From: DASSWG01 sp035704905
GTDB taxonomy: Bacteria > Bacteroidota > Bacteroidia > Flavobacteriales > Flavobacteriaceae
Direction: 5' to 3'
Assembly (NCBI GenBank): GCA_035704905.1
Contig: DASSWN010000068.1
Location: 1-22,784 of the forward strand
DNA length: 22,784 nucleotides
In this document: positions 22,739 through 22,784 of the stretch, piece by piece
Layout of the letters: every line of letters starts with the position of its first letter
Numbering within the stretch: the stretch's first letter is position 1
Translations under genes and position numbers: made by a program
Notes under the pieces: model-generated
Database searches by the model: none
What the model was told of the DNA's origin: nothing
Seen by the model: the letters and a program-made list of their open reading frames with translations, nothing else

Positions 22739-22771
22739 AAAAGGCCAAATCTATTTGTTTTGGTCTTTTTT
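22739..22771 (+). terminator. Intrinsic terminator after the OmpH-like gene
   Basis: Eleven pairs (22739-22749 with 22759-22769, one G-U) enclose a 9-base loop, and the right arm runs into a T-run ending at 22771. It starts 30 bases after the stop codon. The A-run on the left could let it work in both directions. Confidence 0.85.
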
Positions 22772-22784
22772 AATGCTCAAAACG

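Noticed and set aside
1..22784. A dedicated defence, toxin-antitoxin or biosynthetic system
   Set aside because: Apart from the single AlbA_2 protein, no nuclease, toxin, transposase, integrase or biosynthetic enzyme set is encoded; the gene content is core flavobacterial.

Overview
The window looks like chromosomal DNA of a member of the Flavobacteriaceae (Bacteroidota). The signs are a gliding-motility lipoprotein gene (gldH), a complete Bacteroides-aerotolerance (Bat) operon, Cys-rich RicT, several lipoproteins, one with an acidic surface-export-like signal, low GC, TAnnTTTG-type promoter boxes and almost no Shine-Dalgarno sequences. The genus cannot be fixed from the sequence alone. No rRNA, tRNA, CRISPR array, prophage or insertion sequence was seen. 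All genes but one are on the + strand.

Region 1 (1-4182) holds housekeeping genes: the 3' part of ribF, a vitamin K-dependent gamma-carboxylase-like (HTTM) membrane protein, serS, and a DjlA-like co-chaperone with TerB and J domains. Region 2 (4259-5867) is a metal-homeostasis unit: a DtxR/MntR-type repressor and a GufA-type ZIP transporter two bases apart, behind a perfect 16-bp palindrome that resembles a DtxR-family operator. Region 3 (5914-8456) is a small accessory stretch: a secreted protein with a conserved Cys/Trp motif, a minus-strand AlbA_2-domain protein, and a DUF4382 lipoprotein.

Region 4 (8622-17942) is the Bat operon: moxR, a DUF58 protein, a two-span membrane protein with a BatD-like outer domain, batA, batB, batC, batD and batE. 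The MoxR AAA+ ATPase probably acts on the von Willebrand A proteins (DUF58 protein, BatA, BatB). The TPR proteins BatC and BatE and the large envelope protein BatD probably complete the membrane assembly. Most junctions are start-stop overlaps, but three junctions early in the operon carry repeats. Region 5 (18127-22771) is ricT-gldH-pbp1A, closely packed, followed by an OmpH/Skp-like gene with its own -7 box and a clear intrinsic terminator.

The least expected structure is not a gene. Five gene 3' ends (serS, the Cys/Trp-motif protein, moxR, the DUF58 gene and batA) are each followed, within 0-5 bases or even within the stop codon, by a tandem array whose unit is always 7 bp although the unit sequence differs from site to site. 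One composite array is duplicated and runs into the coding sequence of the next bat gene, where it supplies part of the N-terminus. The batA-batB gap also holds a hairpin inserted into another hairpin. These heptad arrays are the main candidate for undescribed biology here.
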